64,000 nucleotides of DNA from Neckera pumila (GCA_963969595.1 OZ018408.1:49167022-49231021), one strand, 5' to 3'; shown: positions 10,801 through 24,454, counted from the first letter of the stretch. Program-made: numbers and translations. The notes: a model not told the origin generated them from the sequence alone.

Positions 10801-13340
10801 ATTGGAAGTAAAATTGGCATAGAGAATGGAATAAAGGTCCGCTGCTTTGATGAACTTTTAGTCTATTCCACAACAAAGTAAAATTAAACATTTGGTTTAT
10901 AAGTCTTGTTGATATCATTATCATTTTTGGACAGTGGACGTCAAATGGTTATTATATACAAAATCATTTGAATAAGTAAATAAGCATAGTTTATATTATT
11001 GTCAACTAGAGACTTAAAAATTGTCTCAACATGCACATTGAATAAACTATGAATTTTCAATAAGATGAAAATACATGAATCCTAAATCGATCCTAAGTTC
11101 TTGTAAATAGAGTTTAGAAACTTTAGGCAATAATTTGAGAAGTGTAGTTTTAGAAATGAATCACAATTATGTACACTTTATTCCCCCAAGGCACTTGGAA
11201 TAAAATTTAGACCCTCCTACGTGCAAAGGGTATTTAGAAGAGGATATAAAGTAATACATATATTCTCAAAATGTTCTCCAATTTTTGAATATTTGAGGGT
11301 CATTCTAAAATACAATATAAATTTCTCCAAAATATTCTTAAAGTACATTTTTTACGACTATAGTAGAATAGCTTGTCTTTCTAAGTAATTCATTTTTTCC
11401 TCTATACATTGATATTTGATAAGACCCTTTTTTTGCACTCATGTGATTTTAAAGGTTTTTTAGAAGCACACTACCAATCTCTATTTCAACAATTTAAATT
11501 AAAGTTTTTAAAAATAATGTTGTTTAGTTGTTGAAACGCAGTGTGTGGTCCTTGGGTCATTTCAAAAATTCTCCCACCAAGGCTTTGCTTCTAGTTTGAT
11601 GTTCATTATTTCTTTCTAATATAATTTATATCCATTTGTTTCACAAAAAAACTAAACTAAGCATGATCCTTTTTTAGATCAATGTTTTTGGATGGAAAAG
11701 AATACTGAATGTGAAGATTGCAATCATTGGATCTTGATTTTGCCTTCATGTATATTATGTACAAGAAGTTTATAAATTCAAATTCCTTACCATTTGTGAG
11801 ATAAATGTGACCAAAGTTGAATTTTTTTTTCTTTGTTTGCCCACAATTGTATTTCATTTTCAAAAATTCAATGAAAATGAGAAGATGCAGAATTCAATTT
11901 GCTTTTTCTAGTACATGAGTGCTTAGGATCTCCAATTAAGAAATAACATTGTGCCCAAAACCACAATTCAGGGAGTCCTCCTTGGTGAAAGATTTGTACA
12001 CCTTGCGCATTACCATATTTTCCTTTGTACAGAGTCAAACACAAAAATATCAAATAATTTCACCAAAATCTCAAAAATTGTTTTGTTTTGCAATCAAACA
12101 ATGGATTTTTGTACTAGAACAACATAAAGCAGGAGGAAAAATATGCCAAAAATTGTTTAAATGGTAGTATTAAATAACCAGAATATGAGTTTTTTATGCC
12201 ATTTGCTTTCAAATGGCATTTGAAGTGCTATAGTTGCGAACCTCACTACATAAGTTAATTCAATTGGTGCAAGGCAAACTAGTTATTTCATTAAACAATT
12301 TTTCTTGAAATTATTTTATTTCTCTTTGTTTAGTACAAATGAAAGAAGGGAATATATTCTTTGCCTTGAAGTCAATGAACATTGAAAAAGAAATATGCTC
12401 AAGTAGAAAATGCAATATAAAATAATTAGTGTGTTTGGCATATATTGAATTAAATTGTGTAATCTATCAAAAATTACAACAATTGAAATTTTGAAGCCAA
12501 AAAATTCATCAATTCATAGAAAATGCATCCAAAGTTGTATGTGAGTACAACTTTTGTTCACAAATTTATAACAAAAATGTACATTCCAAAAGTTAATTTG
12601 CATGTGGAAAGAAGTCAATAGTCAAAACCACAACTATTGACCACAACTTCAAATAAAACAGTTTGATTGTAATGAATCCAAACAATCAATATGGCATTGA
12701 CCAAGATAACTACAAGAAACAATAATGTGTAGTGAGAATGCATGAGGGATTGTATTATACTATATAATATTTAGTGGTTAGGATTAACAAAGTACTTCTA
12801 AAAATGTATCCCAAAATTTTATGGAAATCATATTTCCAAAAACAATTTGTATCAAAAAGAGATTCTTGCATAACATTTGTAGGGCAAGGTTGGCACCTTC
12901 TTGCTGAATAATTAATTTTTGTGAAAGATAAGTTTTGCCGGGTGTTAAAAATACAAGTTTTGCCAGATGCTAAAATTATAAATTTTTCCAATATTCTTTT
13001 CTTCACCAATTGTTTGTTTTTTGAAAAAACAGTCTACCTAATTTTGAATTATTTTGAATAATCTTTAGAATTATTTTCTGTTGACCCTGCCCTACAACTA
13101 TGATATAGTTCATTCGAAGCACATTTTTAATAACTTTCCCCAGAAAAAACATCACTAAAAACATATTATTGTGACTTAAACTTTAAAATTGAGTTTTTTT
13201 GCTTACAAGCAACCATTGATAACTTCTTCTTTGGTTACATGGCCATTATAGTGTGCAATTACGGAGGGAGGATTTAGGTCTACAGAGCATGGGCTGTTCT
13301 CTCTCCATGCCTGCCTCTTGCTCTCCATCAATATTTCTCA
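10801..13340. other. AT-rich intergenic DNA, nothing recognised
   Basis: No supported gene. A small duplication, AAGTTTTGCC(G/A)G(G/A)TG(T/C)TAAAA, occurs near 12930 and 12955. Confidence 0.5.
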
Positions 13341-13343
13341 AGG

Positions 13344-13950
13344 TTGAGTTTGAAGCGATCGACCTACCTTAAATTGCAGAGGATTTTCTTGTTCGTTGTC
13401 CTCGAAAATGTTATTTTAACAACAAATAATAAGGCGCGTCGCCGCCAAAGACTTGAAAAGATCAAGTATTTTCTTGAATTAGGTCATTTGTATGGTTTGG
13501 CAGTGGAGCAATGGACAGGAAAGTCGAAATTTGCTACAATGAGGCGTGCGGTATTCAGACATGCATGAGAAAGAACGATTTCAAAATGGAACGGTAAGAG
13601 TTCAATTTGTTATGCTCTGTCGACTGTAGCTTTTACTGCAAATTAATCCAGTAACAGCAATGAGGATGGGTTTCTCAGTCAGGGATTGTTTTCTCATTCG
13701 ATTTCAAGTTGAAGCAGATATTTGCATTCGTCTTGATCACATTGTGTCATAATTATTCTTCGTGACTTTACGCTTATTTTCCAAGATTTTTCCTATGGAC
13801 GCAGTTGCCGCAACACCATACTCGAGTTGCAGGAGTGTTGTAAGCACGCGCAGAACAAGAGCAAGCACTGTGCATCAGTTACAGGAATTCTTGCAATGGC
13901 AAAGAAGAAACCAGAGAAGATGCGCACGAGCCCTTCTTGATGAGCACTGA
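13344..13950 (+). other. Two short open frames of unknown status downstream of the acetolactate synthase gene
   Basis: Plus-strand frames of 74 codons (13344-13568, with basic stretch KARRRQR) and 62 codons (13762-13950, with many Arg) lie in a locally GC-richer patch between AT-rich DNA and the 3' end of the minus-strand gene. I recognise no domain in either. They could be exons of an undetected convergent gene or chance frames. Only the change in base composition makes them worth listing. Confidence 0.2.
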
Positions 13951-14229
13951 ATTCTTAACCCTTTCAAGTTTTGAGGTCTAAGTGCGGAGATCATTGGGGT
14001 TTCGTCCGCGCTCATAACATTGTCGAAATTAAGAACTATGTTCGGAGAGGTGCATAAATAACTGCCAATTTTGCTGTGTAGGGTTTCCGATCTTAGGCAT
14101 AAGCAGCATCTCTTACACGTTGTTCATGATGTGAGATCACAGGTTCGCTTGTAAGGATTCAGAGATCTTTCATAATCCATCTCACAACCCAAAGAAGAAG
14201 ATAGAAATAAGCATGAAACTCAATATCAG

Positions 14230-14235
14230 TTTATT
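14230..14235 (-). terminator. Candidate polyadenylation signal AATAAA
   Basis: AATAAA on the minus strand lies 441 bp downstream of the stop codon of the acetolactate synthase-like gene, a plausible 3' UTR length. Plant signals are loose, so this is only a candidate. Confidence 0.35.
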
Positions 14236-14675
14236 TGCTTAGAATTTTCATTGAAACTTGTAGGCAGACTTCTAACTTTCAGCGTCTAAAATATTTGCAA
14301 AGGCAAGGACTACACAAACTCCAGATACTCTGAAGTTCTAAACAGCATTCATGGAACAGTACAACTATGACAAGAGTAAAGTTATACAGAAGAGGCAGTG
14401 ATTAAACATCTTATGAAAACAAAGAGTTTGACCTAATCGTCTGCATCTGCAAGGTCAGGGAATCCACCTCCATCGTTGCTATTTTGGAAGTTTTTGACTG
14501 TTCTCAGGCCACACGTAGATAATACAAAAATAAATTTGCTATCCTCTGATTTCTAAGGAAGGATAGGCTAGTTCTGTTTTACTAAAGGCAACAGTGTTTA
14601 GTAAGTCATTACTTATGCAAACAAAATCATCAACATTAGCTCCCAGACTTCACATCCCCAATCTGTGCCCAATCT

Positions 14676-17600
14676 TCACGACAAAGCAACTGGAGATGCA
14701 CTTGCCAGAGCGTCCGAAATTCCCTGTTCAAGGACAAACTCGTTGAGAGAAATCATGGAGAAATTAGAGTTCTCCAGTTAGTGCTTCCAACAAATTACTT
14801 TAAACCCAATTCATTGAGCATTGGAAACAAAGAATGGGAGACAAAGAAGTTCACATGACAAATGTACTAGAGCTCGTCACTGAAACCTTTCATTCATTGT
14901 ACCGAGAGAGCAGGGAAGAAGTTTAGAATTCAGGGAGTTTTGAGCTCATAGTGATCTCCCCCAATTGCTAGTTTGGACTCACCGTTCCAGCTTCTGGCAC
15001 AGCTTTGCGCTTGTCGAACAAATGAGGTATTTCTTTGTCTAATATTTCATTGGCCCATGCATAGTCCACAGGCACCTGCACGATAAATATATATATATTC
15101 ATTATAAACAACTACTAGCTTCTGACGTGGACTCTTTACTTTTAGCTTGGGTTTATTTAACTCATGAACAATCAACAGTCCAAAGAGAAGCAACTGAGAA
15201 TCAACACAGGAAAGCGCATCATTCTAGGTAAGCAAGTTAAACATGAAAAGGCAATGAAACTTAACAAAATGAAGAAGCGTTGTTACTCTGTTTTGTAAGC
15301 ACTAGGGATTCACTGGTAGATATGAGATCTTAGGGCACCGAGCAACAATACCAAGCCTTTCTACTAATGATTGTATGAGTGCATCTTTACCTCAACAAGT
15401 TTAGGCCCCGCTGGACTGGTATGGAGGCACTCGTGAAGAATATGTGAAAACTCGTCAGCACTGGTCACTCGGTAAGCTTTGACACCATAGCTGTCACAGT
15501 GCAAAAGATAATACTCAGTCACTCCCTAAGCAAAAGAAACAAGTGACTAAGGCATTCGACAAAATTACACTGTTTCAAGAACATAAGCTACCGTCACCAT
15601 GAGAATTATCTTCAAGGCTCATTCGGAAACCTTACCATAGAAAGGGCTCCATACAATTGCCTCTCCTCGAATCATGAACAAGGATTCTTTTTATGAAGTT
15701 GCTTAGAAATTCATAAAACCATCTAGATTTACTCTCAACCCTATTGAGAATGTTCGCAAAACTAGAATCGTCCAACCCCATCAACATAATACTCTCCACA
15801 CACAAAGAATGTTTGAACTTCATGGGGAGAGTATAGAAAAACCATGAGGTCCCTAATCCCATCTCCTGTACTAACCCTTACCAACAACAACTCATCTATT
15901 CATACGCTTGGTGTTAATTTGCAACTTAGGTGTAAGCCTAACTTGGTTAAATGTCGAGGGCAAATGATCTTTGAATGGGAATGAGGATGTCTAGTATCCT
16001 TTTAATAGTGGTCTACAATTTTTTAGTGGATGATTGCATAAGAAATCATCCAATCCATTGAGTAAGAAACAATTTGATCTCAAAAGAGGCTGGCTCTTCA
16101 GTACCCAACTCAAAGTGCTCTCTCCTGAGAGCGATCCCCCAAATGAGAGCACACTCCTACATTGGTTGGTTAAAGTGACCGAAACTGAGTCCTCTACCCT
16201 ATAAGTGTGCCCAGTAATCACTCACCTGTTTGCATATGCGACGAAGTCCGGATTTCCCAGATTCAGACCAAATCTGCACAACACCAAATGATATATATAT
16301 CAGAAGATATTACAGCAGGCCGTGAATCTTCCATGTATTTCGAAATCCAGGAAATTAAAATAAGGCTAATGTCATGCAAGTATTATGAAATCTCTCTACT
16401 GTACCATACAGTGGGATGGGCACGTACTTGTCAAATCCTGAGAGGTTTTGCTTCCACTTTATCATGCCATAAGCATTGTCATTTAGAACCAAGACTGTCA
16501 AGTTCAGATTCAATCGAACACACGTTTCCAGCTCCTGCGAATGACACACGGCTTTTGTTAAGGAAATTATGAAGCTCGTGTGTGCTCATAACATTCTTGA
16601 GAGAAGCTGCGAACACCTTTGACAACACCAAAGGAACAGGGTATCCAAAGTGTTTGGATTTTATTAAGATCTTCTTTCCTTGGCACAAAATTTTCCAGAA
16701 TTGGTAGCTTCAAACAAATGCTTTGGAGCCATCCCAGCGAAAAAAAACAGGCTGGGACCCAACCCCACTTACTTGTGAGTTCATCATAAAGCCCCCATCG
16801 CCACAAACAGCAACAACCTTCTTCTCAGGATGAAGAATGGCTGCTGCCATAGCTGATGGCAGTCCTGCACCCATTGTGGCTAGTGCGTTGTCTAGCAGCA
16901 ATGTGTTTGGCTCTGAGGCCTGCCATACCATGGTAATGATCCTCGATCGTCAATAGAAACTTGAAAAATATGCAAAACCTTGGAGCCTTGAGGATGAAAT
17001 TTGGAGGATCGAAACGTTGACTTCAAGGCAACATACTGAATGCATGCTATCTCCATCACTTTTACATGACATTACTTATTTTCAATACCTTTTGAAATAG
17101 TCATGAAATTCTTGAAAGTTTTCAATTAAGCTTGACGCAAAGCATTTCACCCAAATAAATAATTCGACAACTCAGCAACAAACTAGGGTCCCTCCTGTAG
17201 TGTAGAGAATTTAGAAAGGTAATAAGTTATAAAGTAAACGAGATAATAGCATAGGGAGAATCATTACCTTGTAACATCGTGCGAACCAAATCTTGTACAT
17301 GCCTAACAATTGGTTAAAAAATGGAGATTCATTAGAGATTAGGCATCTAGACCTCTTTTGTGCATGAAGCACGTCACAATAACTATCAAAAAATTGGAGA
17401 CAACTAAGAAGTTAACCCCAAGTGGCCAACTGGCTAGAAGTGTCTGCTTCCGCATCATTAGGACTTGAAATAAATCATTTAGGAAGCTGTATCCATTTGT
17501 ATCAATAGAAAGAGGACATCGTACACGACGTTTTTAAGCAATATAAATATGTTTTGAATTGTGCTTCATCCAACTATTTGTTGTCAAAAGTCAAATATCT

Positions 17601-20600
17601 ATTTTTCTCTTGGACAGTTGGGGGGGTCAGTAACAAATTCGATAGCTAAATTGCATACTTTCACTCACCATTGTCCAAGCACACAATGCCATCATTGGGA
17701 ACTTGCTTCCTGCAAGAAAAAAATCTGTCATCAGCTTTCTCACATAAGATTCTTGACCACATTAACGTTCACTGAATGAAGAAGCACAGACATGGTGTAG
17801 AGTACCATAGAGGCTTAACAGATTTGTCACAAAATAATTACTTTCGATAGTGAGGGTGTCAAGTGTCACGTAGTTGTTGATTGAAACACGCGGAAAACTT
17901 CACGTCGCACGAAAATAAATTCAATATTGGCAAAATGAAAAGGCTTTTAGTAAAGAGTTACTACTACATACAAATTCTGACTCAAAAATTGGAAGCATCC
18001 TCCCTTTATAATACATACCGCACATCTGCAACTATTCGTTGTGGCACGAGAGGGAAGCGAGGATCAGTAACCCCCTGCAACATATGCTCATCCATATCTT
18101 TCTTCACCTGTTGATCCTCCACAACCGCACGTTAGCTCTCTTGTCACAACAAGGGGATAATTTCAAGTGTCTACTCCAAATAAAATGTATGATTTTCATA
18201 TGCCTCTTTCTATGTAATCTGCAGTACAATCCTCTGTATGATCTTCACAATGTGAAATTTTGAGAAACCGTATTCCACTATATTAGAATGCTGCTACTTC
18301 TGTAACCACAAGTCACAATTCTGCATAAAATTCATTTCTTGGACAATGAATCCGCAAACTCTAATAATGATTTTAACACATGTCTCCTTTTCATTGGGTA
18401 ACGAAACTTCTACTTGTTCTCTCTCCTTGGAATAGGGACAACAAAACTAGGAGTTCTTAATACTGAAAATATACAACTAGATTCAGACGTACAGGGTAAA
18501 GTCAACAATTAATACCTTCATCATGAAGGAAGTGTCCCAATTGCGAGGTTGATCCTTCAGGAGTTCCTTCAGTTGCCAAATTGAATTGGCTATGTCGCCC
18601 ACCACTTCTAACTGCAGAGGTATTTTCATGCCAAAGTTCAATATTCAACGTTATAAAATTTTTATTCAGCTGCATTAGATTTACTGAGCGTAAGGCGTAA
18701 ATTGGGCTCAGCATGCATAAAATCTGAGTTTAATTTACTGAAAATTAAGTGTGAATAAAGTGAGGACTAGATTCACTGGCATACGATGTGAATAGCATTC
18801 ACTAGCATACAATAAATTCTCTCAATGGTAAGATTCCCTAGATCTATAGTGCTCTGAAATCTAAACATGAAGAAAAAATATCACAATTTTGTACAATTTA
18901 TGTCGTTAAGAGGGTCAAGTTGTCTGACCTGCGGGAAGTAAACATTGTCCACCTTCGCAGTGTAGAAGTTGATGTGGATAACAAGAGGAGGTTTTCCAAA
19001 GCTGTGATGTCAAACATCCAGACTTCAATTAAGGCGTGAAAAAATGGAAGGGCGGAGAGTAAGCAAAGCTCATCAATTCCTTAAGAGCTAATATAAGTTG
19101 ATAAAATAAATAACTAAATAAAATGCAAGATGAAAAATTTAGAAAATAAAAATAAATCTCTGCTTCTCAACTTATAAACTGGGTGAGTACCAAGACTCTC
19201 ACTTCATCAAGAAAGGAGGCTTCTCCACCACATCGTGTCCAACATTGATGATCAAATCAGCCTTCTCAATAGACACGTGCACATAGTCTTTAGATGATAA
19301 CGCACAGCAGCCCAAATACATGGGGTGATCCTCTGCAGAAACGTCAACTAAATCAGTACAATTCCACAGTCATTTCATAGACTACACTCTCCAACCAGGC
19401 TCTGGATTTGAACATAAATTTCAAAATCCTATGTTACACAATAACTCAGAATACCATTTCCCTTAAAAACTCAGCATGCAATGTGCACACCAATTTTGCA
19501 CTCAAAGTGAATGGTTTTTGCAAATACTGCCTGACAAGCGGATTGCCAATCCTTGTCTTCACGTGTGCGTATGTTAGAGCTTTAATTTCTCTTGCTTTGT
19601 TATGATTTGACGTAACCTTGCTCAAAACCAAAAATTGTCATCCCTCTACTAGTTTTGAATGTTTTGATCCATTGAAATTCAAAGCCCAAATTCAAACAGG
19701 ATTGTAAGACTGCAATTATCATTCGCCATGTGCAGTTTAATGAAGATGGAATGTGACATAATCCATGTTACGCATTCAATAATATCTGCCACGAGTTGTG
19801 CTTGAAACGCGTACCAGACACAACACCCTTGCCCATTTGAGTTGTCACAAAGGGCATGTGGATCTGATCAACGAACTCTCTCAGCCTGCAACATACACCA
19901 CAGAAGCGGATTGCAAATTTCAATACCACGCTACAAATAGAATGGGCGGAAGACGCCTTCTCATATGTTATTAAGCAGCCAGGACCACTCTCCCTTCTCT
20001 ACTATCGACTCAAATTGAAAAAAAATTCAAAATACTCCAAATCACTATCACATAATTCGAGAGAGAAAATTTCTGAGAACATGACTTCGGAAGGAAAGTC
20101 ATGAGTTCAAGATTGTTTCCACAAGGCAGCCAAATTCTTTTTCATGAACAATTCCAAGGGTGTTGAGGCAGCTTAAACAGCACCAATTACACCTTCTGTG
20201 TCCGTTAACAATTAGCACCACCTCAAAAAAAATCTTCAATCACTGTACAGTACTGTCACGAAGAGCTGAAAGAATTCTAAACTATTGAGAACAAGGCTTT
20301 GCAAGGGTTAGCAAGGATTAGCACAAGCTCACAAAAGGAAACCAAACACTGTTTCATAACAAGGGTACCACTTACATCTTTTGTGTCCGTTTCCGATTGG
20401 CTCCGGCTCCAATTAAGAGAAGAGGGTGAGAAGCACTGGTAATCATTTCAATTGCTTTGTTAATGGCTTTCCCTTCAGCAATTGGCCGTCTGACTGGATA
20501 CACAGGAAATGGTTGTGCGTCGGTATGTGTTCCTGCTATATCTTCCGGCAACTCCAAATGCACAGCCCCTGGACGCTCTTCCTCTGCCACTCGCACTGCC

Positions 20601-23218
20601 TCTCTCACCAGTGACGGCACCAAGTCTCCATCCACTATTTGTTTTGTGAACTGTCAATGCCAAGGAATGCTGTCACCAAAATTGACACTTAAAACAAATA
20701 GGATCAATTCCTGGTTTTGAAATGGTCAATTTGAGTGATCCTAATGTGAGAATATTCGAATTCAGATGGAACCCAGTTTTTCATCACCAGAAACAGTGAA
20801 AAAGTTGCATGCCTTGTTCAATATATAAATAAAATTCGACTAAAGACAGTTCCCATGTGACAAATTTGGTAAAGCTCAACTTGGTCCGTCTACGTCGTTT
20901 AGGGATTAAACTGATCCCTAAAGTGACCACAAATTCAAGGATTTAAAATGACCAATTTGATAGATCATACTGTGAATATTCATGAGGCCAAAATTCGTAG
21001 TTTGGACCATACCTTCGTCATTGGACGCATGATTTCCACAATATCGACAATCTGAAAAGAGCCCTGCTTGCTCTTCCGAATTGGCTTCTGCCCTGTGATC
21101 ATCATCTGCCAGGAAACACAATTGCACTTATTTATTGCAAAACTTACAAAATGAACGAGAAAATGTTGTCAGTTGGAGCTGCAATGTTAGCTACTAAACA
21201 TAACATTATAAGCAAGTCAAGACATTTAAGACGGTGAATGTTTAGAAGCCAATGTTTTGTAATTGTTTAATTTTTAACCAAAAGCAAATAGAGACCAGCC
21301 TCAAATCCATTGTTCATAAAAGACACCTCATTTGCATAGGGTACGAACTTGAGCAAACACCAACAATGCAACAGGTACATTTGTTTGGCTAAGTAGAACT
21401 AACCCCAGCAGACTCATGGGTTACATAAACTCACGTTAAGAGTCTTAGGGTAAAGTGGACTCACCATAGGAAACGCAGCAAGCTGAGCGTACGCAGCTGC
21501 TGTGGTGAAGTTGGTGGCACCAGGGCCCAATGTGGATAAGCAGCAGCCAGCCTTGCCAGTGAGGCGACCCACAGTGGCAGCCATAAAGCCAGCAGCCTGC
21601 TCATGCCGTGTCACCACCAGCTTAATTGTTGAATGTCTCAAGGAGTCCAGAAGGTCTAGATTCTCCTCTCCGGGTATCCCAAATATAAACCTGCACACAT
21701 TAGTTACCGAAACCAAACAATTCTTCAGCATTCACATGGACACATCACACACTCAATACTCAATAGAAGAAATTCCAGTCATTTGGCCCGAAGACAGATA
21801 GCTCTCTCTACTCACTATTATTCAACCCCTTTGGTTTGGTCATGGCGGATGCATTACACCTACCAAGTTTCTAGGTAAGAATGTAGGCATGCATAAAAAA
21901 TGGATTCAATGAACCCAAATTACTTCCAAATGATCCACATGGGATCGTTTGTAGTGGTCAATTAACCGCTCTAACCAAGATTGGTAATGGTACCATGCAC
22001 CACTTGAAGCTCAAAGTCTCTGAGTTTTGTGTGTTAATAGACATAATACGTGACACAAATACCTTCTCGGTGTAAACTCGGCATATTGAAAAGTGTCTGA
22101 CTATTTGACACATAGATGGTCGACTACTTCGGAACTGAACAAAACTCAATGACCAAAACAGAATTTTCCCCTAGTGCACACTAATATTGTTTAGAGATCC
22201 CACAAGGTACTATCAGTCTTCTCATGTGCTCATGAAACTCCAGTCAAAGGTGGTTAATGCCTTTGGACAAAACGGCAATCGACCTCACTGACATATGCAA
22301 ATTTTAAAATAGCACTGCTGCGTAATCGTATTGAAAGACACAATGGGAGTCAATGAGACAAACAAGGAATGAACCGTAATCGACAGGCAGAAGGAAGAAT
22401 AATCTAAATAGTTCGTTCATTCTTACCATCAATCTATTCATCCGCCCAAGAGGGATAATTTATTAATTAACTTAAATATGTTGCCTACAAAGACCCTCCT
22501 ACCAACAGCAACTCATTTAATCATTCCCCTTGGCTAAATTTATTAGTAATTGATATAAGAAACACTAGGCCACATGTCAATGGCCATCGGTCTTTGACTG
22601 GAAATGGGGTTGTCTTTGTCACTTACAATCGTCTATAACCTCTCTCTTAGAAATTGCATACGAAATTCAAATCTAGCGATAAAAAATCAATCCCCAAAGA
22701 ACTCATCTTTCAAACCCAAAGGCCACAGTCCGCACTTCACCATAGATCTCCCCCAAATCGCACTCATACTACATACGTTAGAATGTTTAAAGTAACCCAA
22801 ATAGTATCCCCTACCTTCGTTGTCAAAAAAAAAACTTGCAGGATTTTCAAACCTTACCAAGCTCTCGAGCATAATTACAAGGGACCAACGAACACGTCAA
22901 GGAATGCTGCTCACGAGAGCCCCAGTGCAGCCAAACCCCAAGATTTCGACAAAATTATGCCTTTAGCTACGATACTACCCTATAAGAGAGAAAATGCAAA
23001 TATCCAGCCAGATTTCAAATGCAACTTTCTTGGGAACGCCCAGAACTTCCATTGCAGCTACAAAAAGAACCAAATGCAGCAGCCAAGGTAATAACTTGCA
23101 ATACCATTCTCGCCCTAACCCACAAACAAAATTTTACGTACTCGAATCCTACAGTAACAAGCCCTTACTCGATGTTCTCATTCTCCAGCGCCTTCACCAC
23201 AACGTCGGATGTCTTCAT
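14676..23218 (-). CDS. Acetolactate synthase, bacterial catabolic (AlsS) type, 17 exons, intact
   Basis: Seventeen exons read off the complement join into one frame of 573 codons plus stop: 23169-23218, 21465-21690, 21013-21105, 20376-20650, 19815-19885, 19203-19332, 18929-19001, 18516-18611, 18019-18107, 17669-17709, 17268-17302, 16773-16919, 16428-16534, 16226-16273, 15391-15490, 14983-15075, 14676-14723. All 16 introns are GT-AG and every phase fits. ThDP enzymes of this family condense two pyruvates to acetolactate plus CO2. Visible landmarks are FGIPGEEN (20-27), catalytic Glu in RHEQAAG (E47), LGPGATN, ITGQKP, GAVHLELPEDIA, INVGHDVVEKPP, and the ThDP/Mg motif GDG (433-435) to NDN (460-462). 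The 573-residue length suits AlsS. The protein starts directly at the ThDP domain (MKTSDVVVKALENE), with no transit peptide, so it is probably cytosolic. It is not the plastid anabolic AHAS, nor oxalyl-CoA decarboxylase. The last exon (GISDALASASPVALS) is the least certain. Confidence 0.93.
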
Positions 23219-23586
23219 CGTGACTGACTGTCGATGCTTGAGGAGTTCCGGTGTTGCGCCAATTCTCTCTGACTCAAGCTGGCGTCCCAAGCAGGATGGG
23301 TTATGATGAGAGATGCTGCAGAGGCTTTGTAGTGCAATGCAATGCTAGAATCTAGAGCTGCATGTACCTTAATCCATTGGAAGACTGGCCATGACGGAGA
23401 AGAGCAGCATGTGGTCGCAGGGAAGAAGGTCGGGATGCAAGTTCGCAACTCGCTGGACAGGGAACAAGTGGCGAGTTCTGGTTCTCTTTCCACGAGAATG
23501 ACCCCGCGGATGACCCCTCGAATGCATGCAGTGTGTACGACGGAAAGAGATGTCCACGTGGGTACGTTCATCCCGCCGCACAACAC
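23215..23586 (-). other. Upstream ORF ending in an ATGA overlap with the acetolactate synthase start
   Basis: A 123-codon frame on the minus strand ends with TGA at 23217-23215, overlapping the ATG (23218-23216) of the enzyme. No family is recognised. If it lies in the 5' UTR it would be a long upstream ORF able to affect translation. The enzyme's own frame is open upstream for about 40 codons but contains no ATG, which supports the start chosen at 23218. Confidence 0.3.
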
Positions 23587-23644
23587 CTACACTAAATAAA
23601 TAGTGAAATTAGATTGGACCACACTAATTTCTCGACATTGGACA

Positions 23645-23656
23645 CTATATAAATAT
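23645..23656 (-). promoter_or_regulatory. Candidate TATA element for the acetolactate synthase gene
   Basis: The minus strand reads TATTTATATAG here, about 430 bp upstream of the start codon. The plus strand reads ACTATATAAATA, a better TATA match in the opposite direction, so orientation is ambiguous. This is the only TATA-like site noticed within 500 bp upstream. Confidence 0.25.
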
Positions 23657-23895
23657 GTGCAGTTACTAATATCAGTATCAGGGCTTTTATTTTTGGCGAA
23701 ATTTTGCCAGTTCTAATAGAAAGCAACGAATGCACTGACGGTCCTCCAATGATGCTCATATCAAATAATGATTTTGTAACCTCACTTTCGTTTGATTGGC
23801 TTTGGTTTTAGTTAAATTCTATTCTAAAGAGCCTTACTTATTTCAAAAGATACTAGTGTGACCATGTGCCGTTGGCCCAATTTTCATCTACTACC

Positions 23896-23961
23896 GGTTC
23901 CACTCTTGGTTCTACTTCCGATTCTACTTCCAGTTCTACTCCCGATTCCACTCCCAGTACC
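23896..23961. repeat. 12-bp degenerate tandem repeat
   Basis: Five units of the form GGTTCTACTTCC / GATTCTACTTCC / AGTTCTACTCCC in direct succession. Confidence 0.8.
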
Positions 23962-24154
23962 AAGAACGCCACCAAAATCAAAGTAAAAGTAATTTTCTAA
24001 ATTTTTAATCAATAAATACTTTGAAATTCAATAACTTTTGCACCACCGCTCCAAACGCCACGAAACCAAGCCGGTGCACCCCTCCTCGGCGAGAGCTTTC
24101 TGACGGTACCAAGCACGCGGCCGGGGGATGCACGGTCAGGAAGTTGTCCACGCT

Positions 24155-24194
24155 ACAAACAAAACAAACAAACAAACAAACAAACAAACAAACA
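24155..24194. repeat. (AAAC)n microsatellite
   Basis: About nine tandem AAAC units with one irregular unit near the left end. Confidence 0.95.
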
Positions 24195-24327
24195 GCCTCA
24201 TTTAAGGTATTGATGGGAGAAATGTCATCACTAGTGTAATGTGTGGCAAGGGCTTAAAATAAAACATAATGAAAGATAAAATAATTTAATAAAAATAAAA
24301 TAAAAGATAAAATGTAAAATAAGAGAT

Positions 24328-24454
24328 CATTTCATTTCATTTCATTTCATTTCATTTCATTTCATTTCATTTCATTTCATTTCATTTCATTTCATTTCAT
24401 TTCATTTCATTTCATTTCATTTCATTTCATTTCATTTCATTTCATTTCATTTCA
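24328..24454. repeat. (TTTCA)n microsatellite, about 25 units
   Basis: A perfect pentanucleotide tract of about 127 bp. It is preceded by AAATAAAATAAA low-complexity sequence and followed by a slightly degraded tail. Confidence 0.97.

Noticed and set aside
22654..23091. 145-codon plus-strand open frame
   Set aside because: It lies inside intron 1 (and the edge of exon 1 flank) of the acetolactate synthase gene on the other strand, has no domain, and its composition looks non-coding.
14676..23218. Identification as oxalyl-CoA decarboxylase / 2-hydroxyacyl-CoA lyase or as plastid AHAS
   Set aside because: Both are ThDP relatives with the same GDG...NDN layout. But the GIPGEEN start, ITGQKP, MGKGVV and NVGHDVVEKPP blocks fit AlsS-type enzymes better, and there is no transit peptide.
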